From: Pseudomonas triticifolii
GTDB taxonomy: Bacteria; Pseudomonadota; Gammaproteobacteria; Pseudomonadales; Pseudomonadaceae
Reading direction: 5' to 3'
NCBI RefSeq assembly: GCF_014358015.1
Contig: NZ_JACONV010000002.1
Location: forward strand, 248,001-312,000
Length of the DNA stretch: 64,000 bases
Below are positions 1 through 8,604 of the stretch, piece by piece. Position numbers and translations under genes: made by a program. Position 1 is the stretch's first letter. Each line of letters begins with the position of its first letter. The notes beneath the pieces are model-generated. The model was not told the origin of the DNA, ran no database searches, and saw nothing but the letters and a program-made list of their open reading frames with translations.

Positions 1-587
1 TCGTCGAAGTTTCCTTCCACGGCGATGTTGTGGATGTTGTCACCGAAGATTGTGGTCATCTGGCGGCGCTGAACATCGGACACACGATTGTGCGGGTGCA
101 GAATGAAGATATCGACGTTGTCGCAGCGGCGGCAGCCTTCGATGGCAGCCGAGCCGGTATCGCCGGAAGTGGCGCCAATGATGACCACGCGCTCGCCGCG
201 CTTGGCCAGCACGTAGTCCAGCAGACGACCGAGCAATTGCAGCGCGAAATCCTTGAACGCCAGGGTCGGGCCGTGGAACAGCTCAAGCACCCACTCGTTG
301 CCGTTCAATTGACGCAGCGGCGCGATCGCGCTGTGAGCGAAGACGCCGTAGGTCTCTTCAAGAATCTGTTTGAAGTCGGCGTCCGGGATGCTGCCGGTCA
401 CGAAGGGACGCATCACCCGGAAGGCCAGCTCGTGATACGGCAGGCCGGCCCAGGAAGCAATTTCTTCCTGGGTGAAGCGCGGCAGGTTTTCAGGAACATA
501 CAAGCCGCCATCGGTGGCCAGGCCAGCCAGCAGCACGTCTTCGAAATTCAGCGCAGGCGCTTGGCCGCGAGTACTGATATAGCGCAT
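1..587 (-). CDS. thrC: threonine synthase, 3' part cut off by the window edge
   Basis: Threonine synthase is a PLP enzyme that converts O-phosphohomoserine to threonine, the last step of the pathway that starts with the neighbouring hom. Only the N-terminal ~195 codons are visible. The protein begins MRYISTRGQAPAL, and GPTLAFKDFALQ contains the lysine expected to bind PLP, followed by the SGDTGSAAIEG phosphate loop. No stop is reached before base 1, so the gene continues outside the window. It lies 63 nt downstream of hom in the same direction, as in other Pseudomonas. The gap contains a hairpin and the genes may still be co-transcribed. Confidence 0.95.
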   Translation of the reverse strand, partial: MRYISTRGQAPALNFEDVLLAGLATDGGLYVPENLPRFTQEEIASWAGLPYHELAFRVMRPFVTGSIPDADFKQILEETYGVFAHSAIAPLRQLNGNEWVLELFHGPTLAFKDFALQLLGRLLDYVLAKRGERVVIIGATSGDTGSAAIEGCRRCDNVDIFILHPHNRVSDVQRRQMTTIFGDNIHNIAVEGNFD

Positions 588-603
588 GGGATCAAACCTT
601 TGG

Positions 604-650
604 TTTGAGCTTCAAGCCCGCAGCGTGCTGCCGCAGGCTTGCAGCTGAAG
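604..650. other. hairpin in the hom-thrC gap
   Basis: An 11-nt arm at 609-619 (AGCTTCAAGCC) pairs with 637-647 (GGCTTGCAGCT) with one mismatch, and an inner GCAGC/GCTGC pair extends it. There is no T tract on either side, so it is more likely an RNA processing or stability element between hom and thrC than a factor-independent terminator. The function is inferred only from position. Confidence 0.45.
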
Positions 651-1955
651 TTAATTCAGATGTTCGACACGGATGCGGACCACCGGGCCCACTACGTCCT
701 GCAAGGCTTCCAGAGCCTTGATGGCATCGTTGATGCGCTGTTCGATCACGCGATGCGTCAGCAGGATCATCGGTACCAGACCGTCATGCTCTTCGACTTC
801 TTTCTGCATGATCGACTCGATATTGATGCCGCGCTCGGACAGAATGCTCGCCACCTGAGCCAGCACGCCCGGATGATCCTTGGCCTGAATGCGCAGGTAG
901 TAGGCGCTTTCGCAGGCTTCGATTGGCAGAATCGGATGAGCCGACAGCGAATCGGGCTGGAAGGCCAAATGTGGAACACGGTTCTCGGGGTCGGAGGTCA
1001 TGGCGCGGACCACGTCGACCAGATCGGCGATGACCGACGACGCTGTAGGCTCCATGCCAGCTCCTGCACCGTAGAACAGGGTCGAGCCCGACGCATCACC
1101 GTTGACCATCACCGCATTCATCACGCCGTTGACGTTGGCGATCAGGCGATCGGCCGGGATCAGGGTCGGGTGTACTCGCAACTCGATACCTTGGGCGGTA
1201 CTGCGCGCAACACCCAGATGCTTGATGCGGTAGCCCAGCGCTTCGGCGTAGTTCACATCAGCGGTAGTGAGCTTGGTGATGCCTTCGGTATAAGCCTTGT
1301 CGAACTGCAACGGGATACCGAACGCAATGGACGCCAGAATCGTCAGCTTGTGCGCCGCATCGATACCTTCGACGTCGAAGGTCGGATCGGCCTCGGCGTA
1401 ACCCAATGCCTGGGCTTCAGCCAGCACGTCAGGGAACGTGCGGCCCTTTTCACGCATTTCAGTGAGGATGAAGTTACCAGTGCCATTGATGATGCCGGCG
1501 ACCCAGTTGATGCGGTTCGCCGACAGGCCTTCACGAATCGCCTTGATAACCGGGATACCGCCCGCGACGGCTGCTTCGAAGGCGACAATGACGCCCTTCT
1601 CGCGCGCCTTGGCAAAGATCTCGTTGCCGTGAACGGCAATCAGCGCCTTGTTGGCGGTGACTACGTGCTTGCCGTTCTCGATGGCCTTGAGCACCAATTC
1701 GCGCGCGATGGTGTAGCCACCGATCAGCTCGATGATGATGTCGATTTCAGGGTTGCTGGCAACGGCGAACACATCACTGGTCGTAGGCGTACCGGTAATC
1801 TGGCAGTTGGGGTTTGGTGTACGAACCGCAATTTGCGCGACCTCGATTCCACGCCCGGCACGGCGGGCAATCTCCTCGGCGTTACGCTTGAGTACGTTGA
1901 AAGTACCGCCACCGACAGTACCCAGCCCACATATGCCTACTTTGACCGGTTTCAC
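651..1955 (-). CDS. hom: homoserine dehydrogenase
   Basis: The NAD(P)-dependent enzyme reduces aspartate semialdehyde to homoserine, the branch point to threonine and methionine. The 434-residue product begins KPVKVGICGLGTVGGG, the Rossmann nucleotide-binding loop. It then has the catalytic homoserine dehydrogenase domain and a C-terminal ACT domain (about 350-430, around DHPGVLAQVASIL) for threonine feedback. I chose a GTG start at 1955 because GGGGAG sits about 8 nt upstream and the family starts at this point; the frame is open further upstream but without a ribosome site. It lies between dsbC and thrC, all on the minus strand. Confidence 0.96.
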   Translation of the reverse strand: MKPVKVGICGLGTVGGGTFNVLKRNAEEIARRAGRGIEVAQIAVRTPNPNCQITGTPTTSDVFAVASNPEIDIIIELIGGYTIARELVLKAIENGKHVVTANKALIAVHGNEIFAKAREKGVIVAFEAAVAGGIPVIKAIREGLSANRINWVAGIINGTGNFILTEMREKGRTFPDVLAEAQALGYAEADPTFDVEGIDAAHKLTILASIAFGIPLQFDKAYTEGITKLTTADVNYAEALGYRIKHLGVARSTAQGIELRVHPTLIPADRLIANVNGVMNAVMVNGDASGSTLFYGAGAGMEPTASSVIADLVDVVRAMTSDPENRVPHLAFQPDSLSAHPILPIEACESAYYLRIQAKDHPGVLAQVASILSERGINIESIMQKEVEEHDGLVPMILLTHRVIEQRINDAIKALEALQDVVGPVVRIRVEHLN

Positions 1956-2101
1956 TGATGAACTCCCCGAAAAACAGCCGAACCTGAATCGACTGTGAAA
2001 AACAGTCGCGTATCGCCACGCGACCACAATTTAGCGAGACGACGGCAGGGCCGTCATGTCAGGTCGCGGGCGTGCCCGACGACCAGAACGCCTGACACGA
2101 A

Positions 2102-2842
2102 CTACTTGGCACCCAGTGCCAGTTTGGCAACCTGGGCTGCGGGTTGATAGCCCGGAATGACCTGACCGTCGGCCAGGACAATCGCCGGCGTGCCGTTTAC
2201 CCCAATGGACTGACCCAGTTCGTATTGCCGGGTGACCGGGTTGTCGCACTTGGCGGCCTTGATGTCTTTGCCATCGACCATGCGATCCATGGCCGCTTTA
2301 CGATCCTTGGAGCACCAGACAGCCTGCAACTGCTCGTCACCCGGCGAACCCAGCCCCTGGCGCGGGAACGCAAGGTAACGCACCTCAACACCCATCTTGT
2401 TCAACTGGCCGACTTCTTCGTGAAGCTTATGGCAGTAAGGGCACGTGGTATCGGTGAATACCGTGATGTGCGACTTGGTCTCGCCGACCGCCGGATAGAC
2501 CACCATTTCGGCAGCGGGAATGGCGTTGATGGTCTTGGATATGGCCAGACGCTCGGTCTTCTCGGTCAGGTTGACCGGCTTGCCGTTCTGCACCTGAAAC
2601 AGGTAACCCTGGACCACGAACTGCCCGTCGGCGCTGGCGTACAGAACGCGGCCACCTTTGAGCTTGACCTCGTAGAGGCCATTGAGCGGACTGGGCGCAA
2701 TGCTTTCAACCGGCAGCTCCAGTTGGAGCGTATCAAGGGTCTTGCGAATGGCCTGCTCAGGGGCGGCATCGGCCTGGGCAAACGTACTGAACGTGCCAGC
2801 CAGTGCGACGACGGCGGCAGCGAAAATCTGGGGCAAGCGCAT
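2102..2842 (-). CDS. dsbC: periplasmic thiol:disulfide interchange protein DsbC
   Basis: DsbC is the dimeric disulfide isomerase/reductase of the periplasm, kept reduced by DsbD. The 246-residue protein starts with a signal peptide (MRLPQIFAAAVVALAG, cleavage near AQA-DA). An N-terminal dimerisation domain follows, then a thioredoxin-like domain with the active-site motif TTCPYC. A second cysteine pair (WCSKD and AKCDN) matches the structural disulfide of the family. AGGAG is placed before the ATG at 2842, which decides the start against an upstream in-frame codon. Its position between xerD and hom is the usual Pseudomonas order. Confidence 0.95.
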   Translation of the reverse strand: MRLPQIFAAAVVALAGTFSTFAQADAAPEQAIRKTLDTLQLELPVESIAPSPLNGLYEVKLKGGRVLYASADGQFVVQGYLFQVQNGKPVNLTEKTERLAISKTINAIPAAEMVVYPAVGETKSHITVFTDTTCPYCHKLHEEVGQLNKMGVEVRYLAFPRQGLGSPGDEQLQAVWCSKDRKAAMDRMVDGKDIKAAKCDNPVTRQYELGQSIGVNGTPAIVLADGQVIPGYQPAAQVAKLALGAK

Positions 2843-2987
2843 GAAAACTCCTATGACGGCGGACAGACGAACCACTGCAGAGATGGAGAAGGTCGGTCTG
2901 GTTCTGCGAAACCGGCAAAGCCTATCACATTAGGCCTGTAACACCGACCCGGACTGACGTCGGACGCGTCGGAAATTGCAGCCGTAA

Positions 2988-3884
2988 CTACCCTCGGGGA
3001 TGGTGTCTGGCATGCAGGTCCTGCAACCTGGCGCGTGCTACGTGAGTATAGATCTGCGTCGTCGACAGGTCGCTGTGCCCCAACAGCATCTGCACGACCC
3101 GAAGGTCGGCACCATGGTTGAGCAAATGAGTGGCAAACGCATGGCGCAATGTGTGAGGTGACAAGGATTTATCGATGCCGGCAACCACGGCCTGGTGCTT
3201 GATCCGGTGCCAGAAGGTCTGCCGGGTCATTTGCTCGCCGCGCTGACTGGGAAACAGGACGTCACTGGGACGACCGTTCAGCAACTCGTCCCGAGCACCG
3301 CGCATGTAGCGCTCAACCCAGACAATAGCCTCTTCGCCCATCGGCACCAGACGCTCCTTGCTGCCCTTGCCCATCACCCGCAGTACACCCTGACGCAGGT
3401 TGACTTGCTCCAGCGTCAGACTGATCAGTTCCGTGACGCGCAGACCGCAGGCGTACAGCACTTCCAGCATCGCCCGATCCCGCTGACCGATAGCTTCGCT
3501 CAGGTCCGGTGCCGCCAGCAACGCCTCGACATCCGCTTCGGACAGTGACTTGGGGAGCGGCTTGCCCAACTGGGGCATGTCGATCTGCAGGGTAGGATCG
3601 ACTGCGATCAGCTTTTCACGCAACAGATAGCGGTAAAAACCACGAGCACCCGACAAAAAACGCGCGGTTGAGCGCGGCTTGTAGACCTGATCCACGCGCC
3701 ACGCCAAATGATCAAGAATCGCTTCGCGCCCCGCGCTCGGCAGATCGATGTTGCGTTCCTGCAGCCAGCCGTTAAACAAGGCCAGGTCACTGCGATAGGC
3801 GTCACGGGTGTTGTCGGACAGGCCTTTTTCCAGCCAGAGTGCGTCGAGAAACTGGTCAATCAGTGGATGGTCGATGGCAGGCAT
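2988..3884 (-). CDS. xerD: site-specific tyrosine recombinase XerD
   Basis: XerD with XerC resolves chromosome dimers at dif under FtsK control. The 298-residue product has the N-terminal SAM-like core-binding domain (about 1-85) and the C-terminal catalytic domain. Catalytic residues are visible as ACGLRVTEL (Arg), HTLRHAFATHLL (His-x-x-Arg), LLGHSDLSTTQIYTHV (His and the nucleophilic Tyr). MPAIDHPLID was taken as the start because it matches the usual family length; the longer in-frame form would add 12 unlikely residues. This is a housekeeping gene, unrelated to the decayed integrase near 34 kb. Confidence 0.96.
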   Translation of the reverse strand: MPAIDHPLIDQFLDALWLEKGLSDNTRDAYRSDLALFNGWLQERNIDLPSAGREAILDHLAWRVDQVYKPRSTARFLSGARGFYRYLLREKLIAVDPTLQIDMPQLGKPLPKSLSEADVEALLAAPDLSEAIGQRDRAMLEVLYACGLRVTELISLTLEQVNLRQGVLRVMGKGSKERLVPMGEEAIVWVERYMRGARDELLNGRPSDVLFPSQRGEQMTRQTFWHRIKHQAVVAGIDKSLSPHTLRHAFATHLLNHGADLRVVQMLLGHSDLSTTQIYTHVARARLQDLHARHHPRG

Positions 3885-3935
3885 GGCTACTCGGGGCTTG
3901 TACAGGAGCGGGAAGGTCAATCATTAAACACCAGA

Positions 3936-3969
3936 CAACAAAAAAGCAGCCCGAAGGCTGCTTTTTTTA
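3936..3969. terminator. rho-independent terminator downstream of rplS (bidirectional shape)
   Basis: A perfect GCAGCC (3946-3951) / GGCTGC (3956-3961) stem closes a CGAA tetraloop, with a run of A on the left and of T on the right. It can therefore stop the rplS operon on the minus strand and anything coming the other way. It sits 18 nt past the rplS stop. Confidence 0.9.
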
Positions 3970-3986
3970 TGCATCGAAAAACTGTA

Positions 3987-4337
3987 TCAGGACAGTTTTT
4001 CCTTGATGCGAGCTGCTTTACCGGACAGGTCACGCAGGTAGTACAGTTTGGCCTTGCGAACGTCACCGCGACGTTTCACAGCCATGCTGTCGATTTGCGG
4101 GCTGTAAGTCTGAAAAGTACGCTCAACGCCAACACCGTTGGAGATTTTACGAACAGTGAAAGCACTGTTCACGCCACGGTTACGCTTGGCAATTACAACG
4201 CCTTCAAAGGCTTGCAGACGAGCGCGGTCGCCTTCCTTCACTTTCACCTGAACGACAATAGTGTCGCCCGGGGCAAAGGTAGGGATCTCTTTGGTCATCT
4301 GCTCTGCTTCGAGGGCAAGAATGATTTTGTTAGTCAT
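3987..4337 (-). CDS. rplS: 50S ribosomal protein L19
   Basis: L19 lies at the 30S-50S interface of the ribosome. The 116-residue protein has the typical features: an N-terminal acidic helix, the [16 protein letters not shown] strand, [14 protein letters not shown] and the basic C-terminus [14 protein letters not shown]. It is the last gene of the rpsP-rimM-trmD-rplS operon, 44 nt after trmD, and is followed by a strong terminator. An AGGAG-like site lies just before the ATG at 4337. Confidence 0.98.
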   Translation of the reverse strand: MTNKIILALEAEQMTKEIPTFAPGDTIVVQVKVKEGDRARLQAFEGVVIAKRNRGVNSAFTVRKISNGVGVERTFQTYSPQIDSMAVKRRGDVRKAKLYYLRDLSGKAARIKEKLS

Positions 4338-4381
4338 GCTGGTGCTCCTAAGGTAATCCGTCTGGATCGACCATCGATACG

Positions 4382-5134
4382 TTAACTATCGTCCCGCTCG
4401 CGGATGTATTCCGCCAGCAGCTTCTTCTCTTCTCCAGAAAGCGAGCGGCTTTCCAGAAGATCAGCGCGTCGTTCATAGGTCCGCCCGAGGGACTGCTGTA
4501 AACGCCAACGCCGGATGTGCGCGTGATTGCCACTTAGCAACACGTCGGGAACACGCTGATCCGCATACACCTCAGGTCGGGTGTAATGCGGGCAATCCAG
4601 CAGACCGTCCGTGAAGGAATCCTCCTCCGCGGAGTCCACATGCCCTAAAGCTCCAGGCAGCAGCCGCGTAACCGCGTCAATCAGGACCATCGCCGGCAGC
4701 TCGCCACCGGAAAGAACATAGTCACCAATCGACCACTCTTCATCGACATGAGCCTCAATAAAGCGCTCGTCAATGCCTTCATAACGACCGGCGATGAGGA
4801 TAATCGCGTCCTCCTGCGCCAGCTCGCGTACCGCAGACTGATCCAGCTTGCGGCCTTGTGGCGACAGGTAGATCACCTTCGCCGCATCCCCCGCCGCTTG
4901 CCTGGCCTGAACCAGAGCATCTTCAAGGGGCTTGATCTTCATCACCATGCCCGGACCACCGCCAAATGGGCGATCATCCACAGTGTGATGGCGATCAGTG
5001 GTGTAATCCCGCGGATTCCAACAAGTGAGCTGCAACAGCCCTTGTTTCACCGCACGGCTGGTAATGCCGTATTCGCTGATGGCGGAAAACATCTCGGGAA
5101 ACAGACTGATGACTTCTATGCGTAGGCTAGCCAT
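4382..5134 (-). CDS. trmD: tRNA (guanine-37-N1)-methyltransferase
   Basis: TrmD methylates G37 of tRNAs with SAM and prevents +1 frameshifting. The 250-residue product shows the trefoil-knot SPOUT motifs: [21 protein letters not shown] and the knot loop [14 protein letters not shown]. The GGGPGMVMK segment near residue 60 belongs to the active site. Start MASLRIEV at 5134 leaves 5 nt to the rimM stop, the usual tight spacing in this operon; the longer in-frame extension would run into rimM. Confidence 0.97.
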   Translation of the reverse strand: MASLRIEVISLFPEMFSAISEYGITSRAVKQGLLQLTCWNPRDYTTDRHHTVDDRPFGGGPGMVMKIKPLEDALVQARQAAGDAAKVIYLSPQGRKLDQSAVRELAQEDAIILIAGRYEGIDERFIEAHVDEEWSIGDYVLSGGELPAMVLIDAVTRLLPGALGHVDSAEEDSFTDGLLDCPHYTRPEVYADQRVPDVLLSGNHAHIRRWRLQQSLGRTYERRADLLESRSLSGEEKKLLAEYIRERDDS

Positions 5135-5139
5135 GGCAC

Positions 5140-5679
5140 TCAGAAGTCCGCATCCCAATCCACCTTCATCTCGCCAGCATCCAGGTTAACTGCCAACACG
5201 CATTGCTCTGTATAAGGCAACAAGCGTTCACGATCATCCAGGCTGCCTGCGCAGGGCTTTACAACCATTACATCGTTCGAACCGGTTTCGAGCAGGTGAT
5301 CGATTTTCCCGAGCAATTTCTCGTGTTGATCAATGACCTTGAGGCCTTCAAGCTGGTACCAGTAGTACTCGCCATCGTCCAGATCAGGGAACAGGTTGCG
5401 CGGCACGCAGATTTCGTAACCGGACAGAAGACGTGCTTCTTCACGATCATCGAGATCTTTGAGCTTTGCGACCAGAAACTTGCTCTGCAAGCGTCCGCTG
5501 ACCAGCTCAACCTGCTTCTCAACGCTGCCTTCGCGCCGAAGCGTCCAGGTTTTGTAGTCCAACAGGTTTCCAATCGGATCAGTAAAGGAAAAGACCTTCA
5601 CTTCGCCGCGAACGCCATGAACTGAGTAAATCTTGCCAATGACGATCAGATCGTCGGCAGGTGCAGGCGTCGCGTTCAT
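5140..5679 (-). CDS. rimM: ribosome maturation factor RimM
   Basis: RimM assists late maturation of the 30S head by binding S19. The 179-residue protein has the N-terminal beta-barrel domain (starting [18 protein letters not shown]) and the C-terminal PRC-barrel domain ([32 protein letters not shown]). It is preceded by rpsP with 5 nt between stop and start and followed by trmD with another 5 nt, consistent with translational coupling. Confidence 0.97.
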   Translation of the reverse strand: MNATPAPADDLIVIGKIYSVHGVRGEVKVFSFTDPIGNLLDYKTWTLRREGSVEKQVELVSGRLQSKFLVAKLKDLDDREEARLLSGYEICVPRNLFPDLDDGEYYWYQLEGLKVIDQHEKLLGKIDHLLETGSNDVMVVKPCAGSLDDRERLLPYTEQCVLAVNLDAGEMKVDWDADF

Positions 5680-5684
5680 AAGAC

Positions 5685-5942
5685 TCAGGCCGCAGCCTTT
5701 GCCTTGTTGTGCTCTTTGAGCAGCTGTGCAACGCGCTCAGAAGTTTGTGCACCCACGCTCAACCAGTAGTTGACGCGTTCTTCGTTAACGGACAAACGGA
5801 TTTCCTGACCACGGGCAACCGGGTTGAAGAAACCTACTTGTTCCTTGTGGGAACCGTCACGAGCGTTGCGGCTGTCGGTAACGGTCAAGTGGTAAAACGG
5901 GCGCTTTTTGGAGCCGCCAAGGGCAAGACGGATGGTTAGCAT
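5685..5942 (-). CDS. rpsP: 30S ribosomal protein S16
   Basis: S16 is an early-assembling 30S protein. The 85-residue product begins [17 protein letters not shown] and contains [19 protein letters not shown], both S16 signatures. The first gene of the operon, it has a good sigma70-type promoter about 75 nt upstream (see 6015-6042). A longer in-frame reading upstream crosses this promoter and is rejected. Confidence 0.98.
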   Translation of the reverse strand: MLTIRLALGGSKKRPFYHLTVTDSRNARDGSHKEQVGFFNPVARGQEIRLSVNEERVNYWLSVGAQTSERVAQLLKEHNKAKAAA

Positions 5943-6014
5943 TGAACATCGTTCCTGTAGTCGGTGCTGCAAATCTAAGATGCACAGCGGGCATAGGTGC
6001 CCGAAAGGCCGCAT

Positions 6015-6042
6015 ATTCTAAGGAATATCCCGACTTTTGCAA
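6015..6042 (-). promoter_or_regulatory. sigma70-type promoter of the rpsP-rimM-trmD-rplS operon
   Basis: Read on the minus strand, TTGCAA (6037-6042) and TAGAAT (6015-6020) are spaced by 16 nt, close to the consensus. Transcription would begin about 6007, leaving a leader of roughly 65 nt before rpsP. A G+C-rich discriminator follows the -10, as expected for a stringently regulated translation operon (inference). Confidence 0.65.
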
Positions 6043-6112
6043 ATGTCTTTTTCCGGTGCCTATCGGCGTGCCGTCCAGATTTGCCAGAGCGCTGTCGGTA
6101 TGACAGCAGGTA

Positions 6113-6136
6113 GAAGCCCGCACAACGCGGGCTGAG
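6113..6136. other. GC-rich hairpin between ffh and rpsP
   Basis: AGCCCGC (6115-6121) pairs with GCGGGCT (about 6128-6134) across a short loop in the 247-nt gap between the end of ffh and rpsP. It lacks a T tract, so whether it ends ffh transcription is uncertain. The rest of the gap holds the rpsP promoter and GC-rich sequence without a gene. Confidence 0.4.
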
Positions 6137-6189
6137 CGGGGGTCACCCCCCATGCGGGACGCGCGCAAGACACTCCGCGCGCGACACAA

Positions 6190-7566
6190 TCACATCTTTG
6201 GCATGCCGCCGCCGGGGAACATTCCACCCATGCCGCGCATCATTTTTGCCATTCCGCCCTTGGCGGAGAATTTTTTCATCATCTTCTGCATCTGCTTGTG
6301 CTGCTTGATCAGACGCCCGATGTCCTGAACCTGAGTGCCAGAGCCCATCGAAATGCGGCGCTTGCGCGAGCCGCTGATCAGATCAGGATCACGACGCTCG
6401 GCCGGGGTCATCGAGTTGATGATGGCTTCCATCTGCTTGAACTGCTTCTCGGCTGCGCCCTGAGCGTTGCCCATCTGAGAGAGATTCACGCCACCGATGC
6501 TTGGCAGTTTGTCCATCAGGCCGCCAAGGCCGCCCATGTTCTTCATCTGTTGCAGTTGATCGCGGAAGTCTTCGAGGTCGAAGCCCTTGCCCTTCTTCAG
6601 CTTCTTGGCCAGTTTGTCGGCCTTGTCCTTGTCGAGGGTCTGTTCGGCCTGCTCGATCAGGCTGAGCACATCGCCCATGCCCAGGATGCGCGAGGCAATA
6701 CGGTCCGGGTGGAACGGCTCGAGCGCGTCGCTCTTTTCACCCATACCGATGAACTTGATCGGCTTGCCGGTAATCGCCCGCACCGACAATGCAGCACCGC
6801 CACGCGCATCACCGTCGACCTTGGTCAGGATCACGCCGGTCAGCGGCAGCGCATCACCGAAGGCCTTGGCGGTGTTGGCGGCATCCTGGCCGGTCATGGC
6901 GTCGACGACGAACAGCGTCTCTGCCGGCTTGACTGCGGCGTGCAAGGACTGGATCTCGCCCATCATCTCGGCGTCGATGTGCAGACGGCCGGCGGTGTCG
7001 ACAATCACGACATCAATGAACTTGAGCTTCGCTTCTTTAATAGCAGCCTGAGCGATGTCCACAGGCTTCTGGCTGATGTCGGACGCGAAGAACGTGACGC
7101 CGATGTCGTTGGCCAGCGTTTCCAGCTGCTTGATGGCAGCGGGACGATACACGTCGACCGACACCACCATCACGGTTTTCTTCTTTCGCTCTTTGAGAAA
7201 GCGCGCCAGCTTGCCTGCGGTGGTGGTCTTGCCCGCACCCTGCAGGCCAGCCATCAGCACGACGGCCGGTGGCGTGACGTTAAGCACCAGGTCTTCGTTG
7301 GCAGCGCCCATCAGGCTTTCGAGTTCGGCCTGAACGATCTTCACGAACGCCTGGCCCGGCGTCAGGCTGCGCGACACTTCGGTGCCGACTGCACGTTCCT
7401 TGACGTTGTTGACGAAGTCCTTCACCACAGGCAAAGCGACGTCGGCCTCGAGCAAAGCCATACGCACTTCGCGCAAGGTATCTTTGATGTTGTCCTCGTT
7501 CAGCTTGGCTTTGCCAGTTACGTGGCGAAGCGTCTGCGAGAGGCGGTCTGTCAGATTTTCAAACAT
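6190..7566 (-). CDS. ffh: signal recognition particle GTPase Ffh
   Basis: Ffh binds 4.5S RNA and signal peptides of nascent membrane proteins and docks with FtsY. The 458-residue protein has the N-domain (MFENLTDRLSQTLRHV), the G-domain with GLQGAGKTTT, DTAGRL and TKVDGDARGG, and the methionine-rich M domain. The M domain's C-terminal tail (about 420-458) is full of Met and Gly, as needed for signal-sequence binding. ATG 7566 was chosen by family start; a 44-residue in-frame extension would run through the promoter. Confidence 0.97.
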   Translation of the reverse strand: MFENLTDRLSQTLRHVTGKAKLNEDNIKDTLREVRMALLEADVALPVVKDFVNNVKERAVGTEVSRSLTPGQAFVKIVQAELESLMGAANEDLVLNVTPPAVVLMAGLQGAGKTTTAGKLARFLKERKKKTVMVVSVDVYRPAAIKQLETLANDIGVTFFASDISQKPVDIAQAAIKEAKLKFIDVVIVDTAGRLHIDAEMMGEIQSLHAAVKPAETLFVVDAMTGQDAANTAKAFGDALPLTGVILTKVDGDARGGAALSVRAITGKPIKFIGMGEKSDALEPFHPDRIASRILGMGDVLSLIEQAEQTLDKDKADKLAKKLKKGKGFDLEDFRDQLQQMKNMGGLGGLMDKLPSIGGVNLSQMGNAQGAAEKQFKQMEAIINSMTPAERRDPDLISGSRKRRISMGSGTQVQDIGRLIKQHKQMQKMMKKFSAKGGMAKMMRGMGGMFPGGGMPKM

Positions 7567-7665
7567 GCGCGATCCTTTCAGGCTCTCGTCGAACCCCGGT
7601 TGATGCGGCCCGGCCCGTGATGCAGAAATGGCGCTCGGCGAGCCTGCGGCTTGAGCAGGTGGCGG

Positions 7666-7694
7666 ATTATAGCGAAGACTCCGCTGCACGGACA
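7666..7694 (-). promoter_or_regulatory. candidate ffh promoter
   Basis: On the minus strand a perfect TATAAT (7666-7671) lies 99 nt before the ffh ATG. The -35 at 17-nt spacing (TGTCCG) is poor, so activity would depend on the -10. The same short divergent region must also drive the plus-strand gene at 7780. Confidence 0.45.
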
Positions 7695-7779
7695 CCACGC
7701 AGACTGCTTCTGTGGTCTTTCGTGATTTGTGGGTTCTATGCCAAACTCAGCGTCTTTCCAGGCCCGTCCCTCAGGATCT

Positions 7780-8592
7780 ATGTCCCCTTTGCCACCCAGC
7801 CTGCTTCCCAGCCTCGCCGCCGCCAGTCTTTACGCCGCGGCGACCGCCTATCAAGGCCTTCGCCTGAGCCAGACCACAAGGCCCGACAAGCGGCTGCTTT
7901 GCCTGCTTGGCACACTGGCCGTCATCGCTCACGCCATCGGTCTTTTCTCGCAACTGGCGCGCCCCGTAGGCCTTGGCCTGGATTTTTTCAATTCGGCCAG
8001 CCTGATTGCAGTGTCGGTCATCGCCGTGACCTTGATCGCCACGGCGCGCATTCCGGTTGAAAACCTTCTCGTCCTGCTGTTTCCGCTGGGCATGATCACC
8101 GCCCTGCTGGCGCAATTTGCGCCCAGCGGCACTGTTCAACCGATCGAAGAAGAACCCGGCATCCTGAGCCATATCCTGCTGTCACTGCTGGCCTACGGCA
8201 TGTTCACCATTGCCGTGTTCCAGTCGTTGCTGCTGCTGGTCCAGGACCATCAGCTCAAGCACAAGCACCCGCTGGGCCTGATCAAGAACTTTCCGCCGCT
8301 GCAGACCATGGAGAGCCTGCTGTTCGGCTTCCTGTGGGCGGGCTGGACCCTGCTGTCACTGTCGCTGATCTCGGGCTGGCTGTTCGTCGAGAATCTGTTT
8401 GCCCAGCACCTGGTTCACAAAACCCTGTTGGCCTGCCTGGCTTGGATAGTGTTCAGCGTTCTGCTGTGGGGCCGTAACCGCCTCGGCTGGCGTGGACACA
8501 AGGCTATTCGCTGGACGCTGGGCGGTTTCTGCCTGCTGATGCTGGCTTATTTCGGCAGCAAGCTGGTACGCGAATTCATTCTGCACATCTGA
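7780..8592 (+). CDS. CcsA/YpjD-type inner membrane protein
   Basis: A 270-residue polytopic membrane protein of the cytochrome c assembly (CcsA/ResC) family, related to E. coli YpjD. About eight hydrophobic helices are visible, with typical segments GLDFFNSASLIAVSVIAV, HILLSLLAYGMFTIAVFQ and FLWAGWTLLSLSLISGW. The precise role of the YpjD subgroup is not settled, and a heme-handling function is only suggested by family. AGGAT precedes the ATG at 7780; an upstream in-frame ATG would add non-membrane residues. It is divergent from ffh and 12 nt upstream of the CNNM gene, probably co-transcribed with it. Confidence 0.8.
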   Translation: MSPLPPSLLPSLAAASLYAAATAYQGLRLSQTTRPDKRLLCLLGTLAVIAHAIGLFSQLARPVGLGLDFFNSASLIAVSVIAVTLIATARIPVENLLVLLFPLGMITALLAQFAPSGTVQPIEEEPGILSHILLSLLAYGMFTIAVFQSLLLLVQDHQLKHKHPLGLIKNFPPLQTMESLLFGFLWAGWTLLSLSLISGWLFVENLFAQHLVHKTLLACLAWIVFSVLLWGRNRLGWRGHKAIRWTLGGFCLLMLAYFGSKLVREFILHI

Positions 8593-8604
8593 CGGGCGAC
8601 GATC

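Noticed and set aside
2988..3884. xerD as an island integrase
   Set aside because: Length, motifs and its place next to dsbC show that it is the housekeeping dimer-resolution recombinase.
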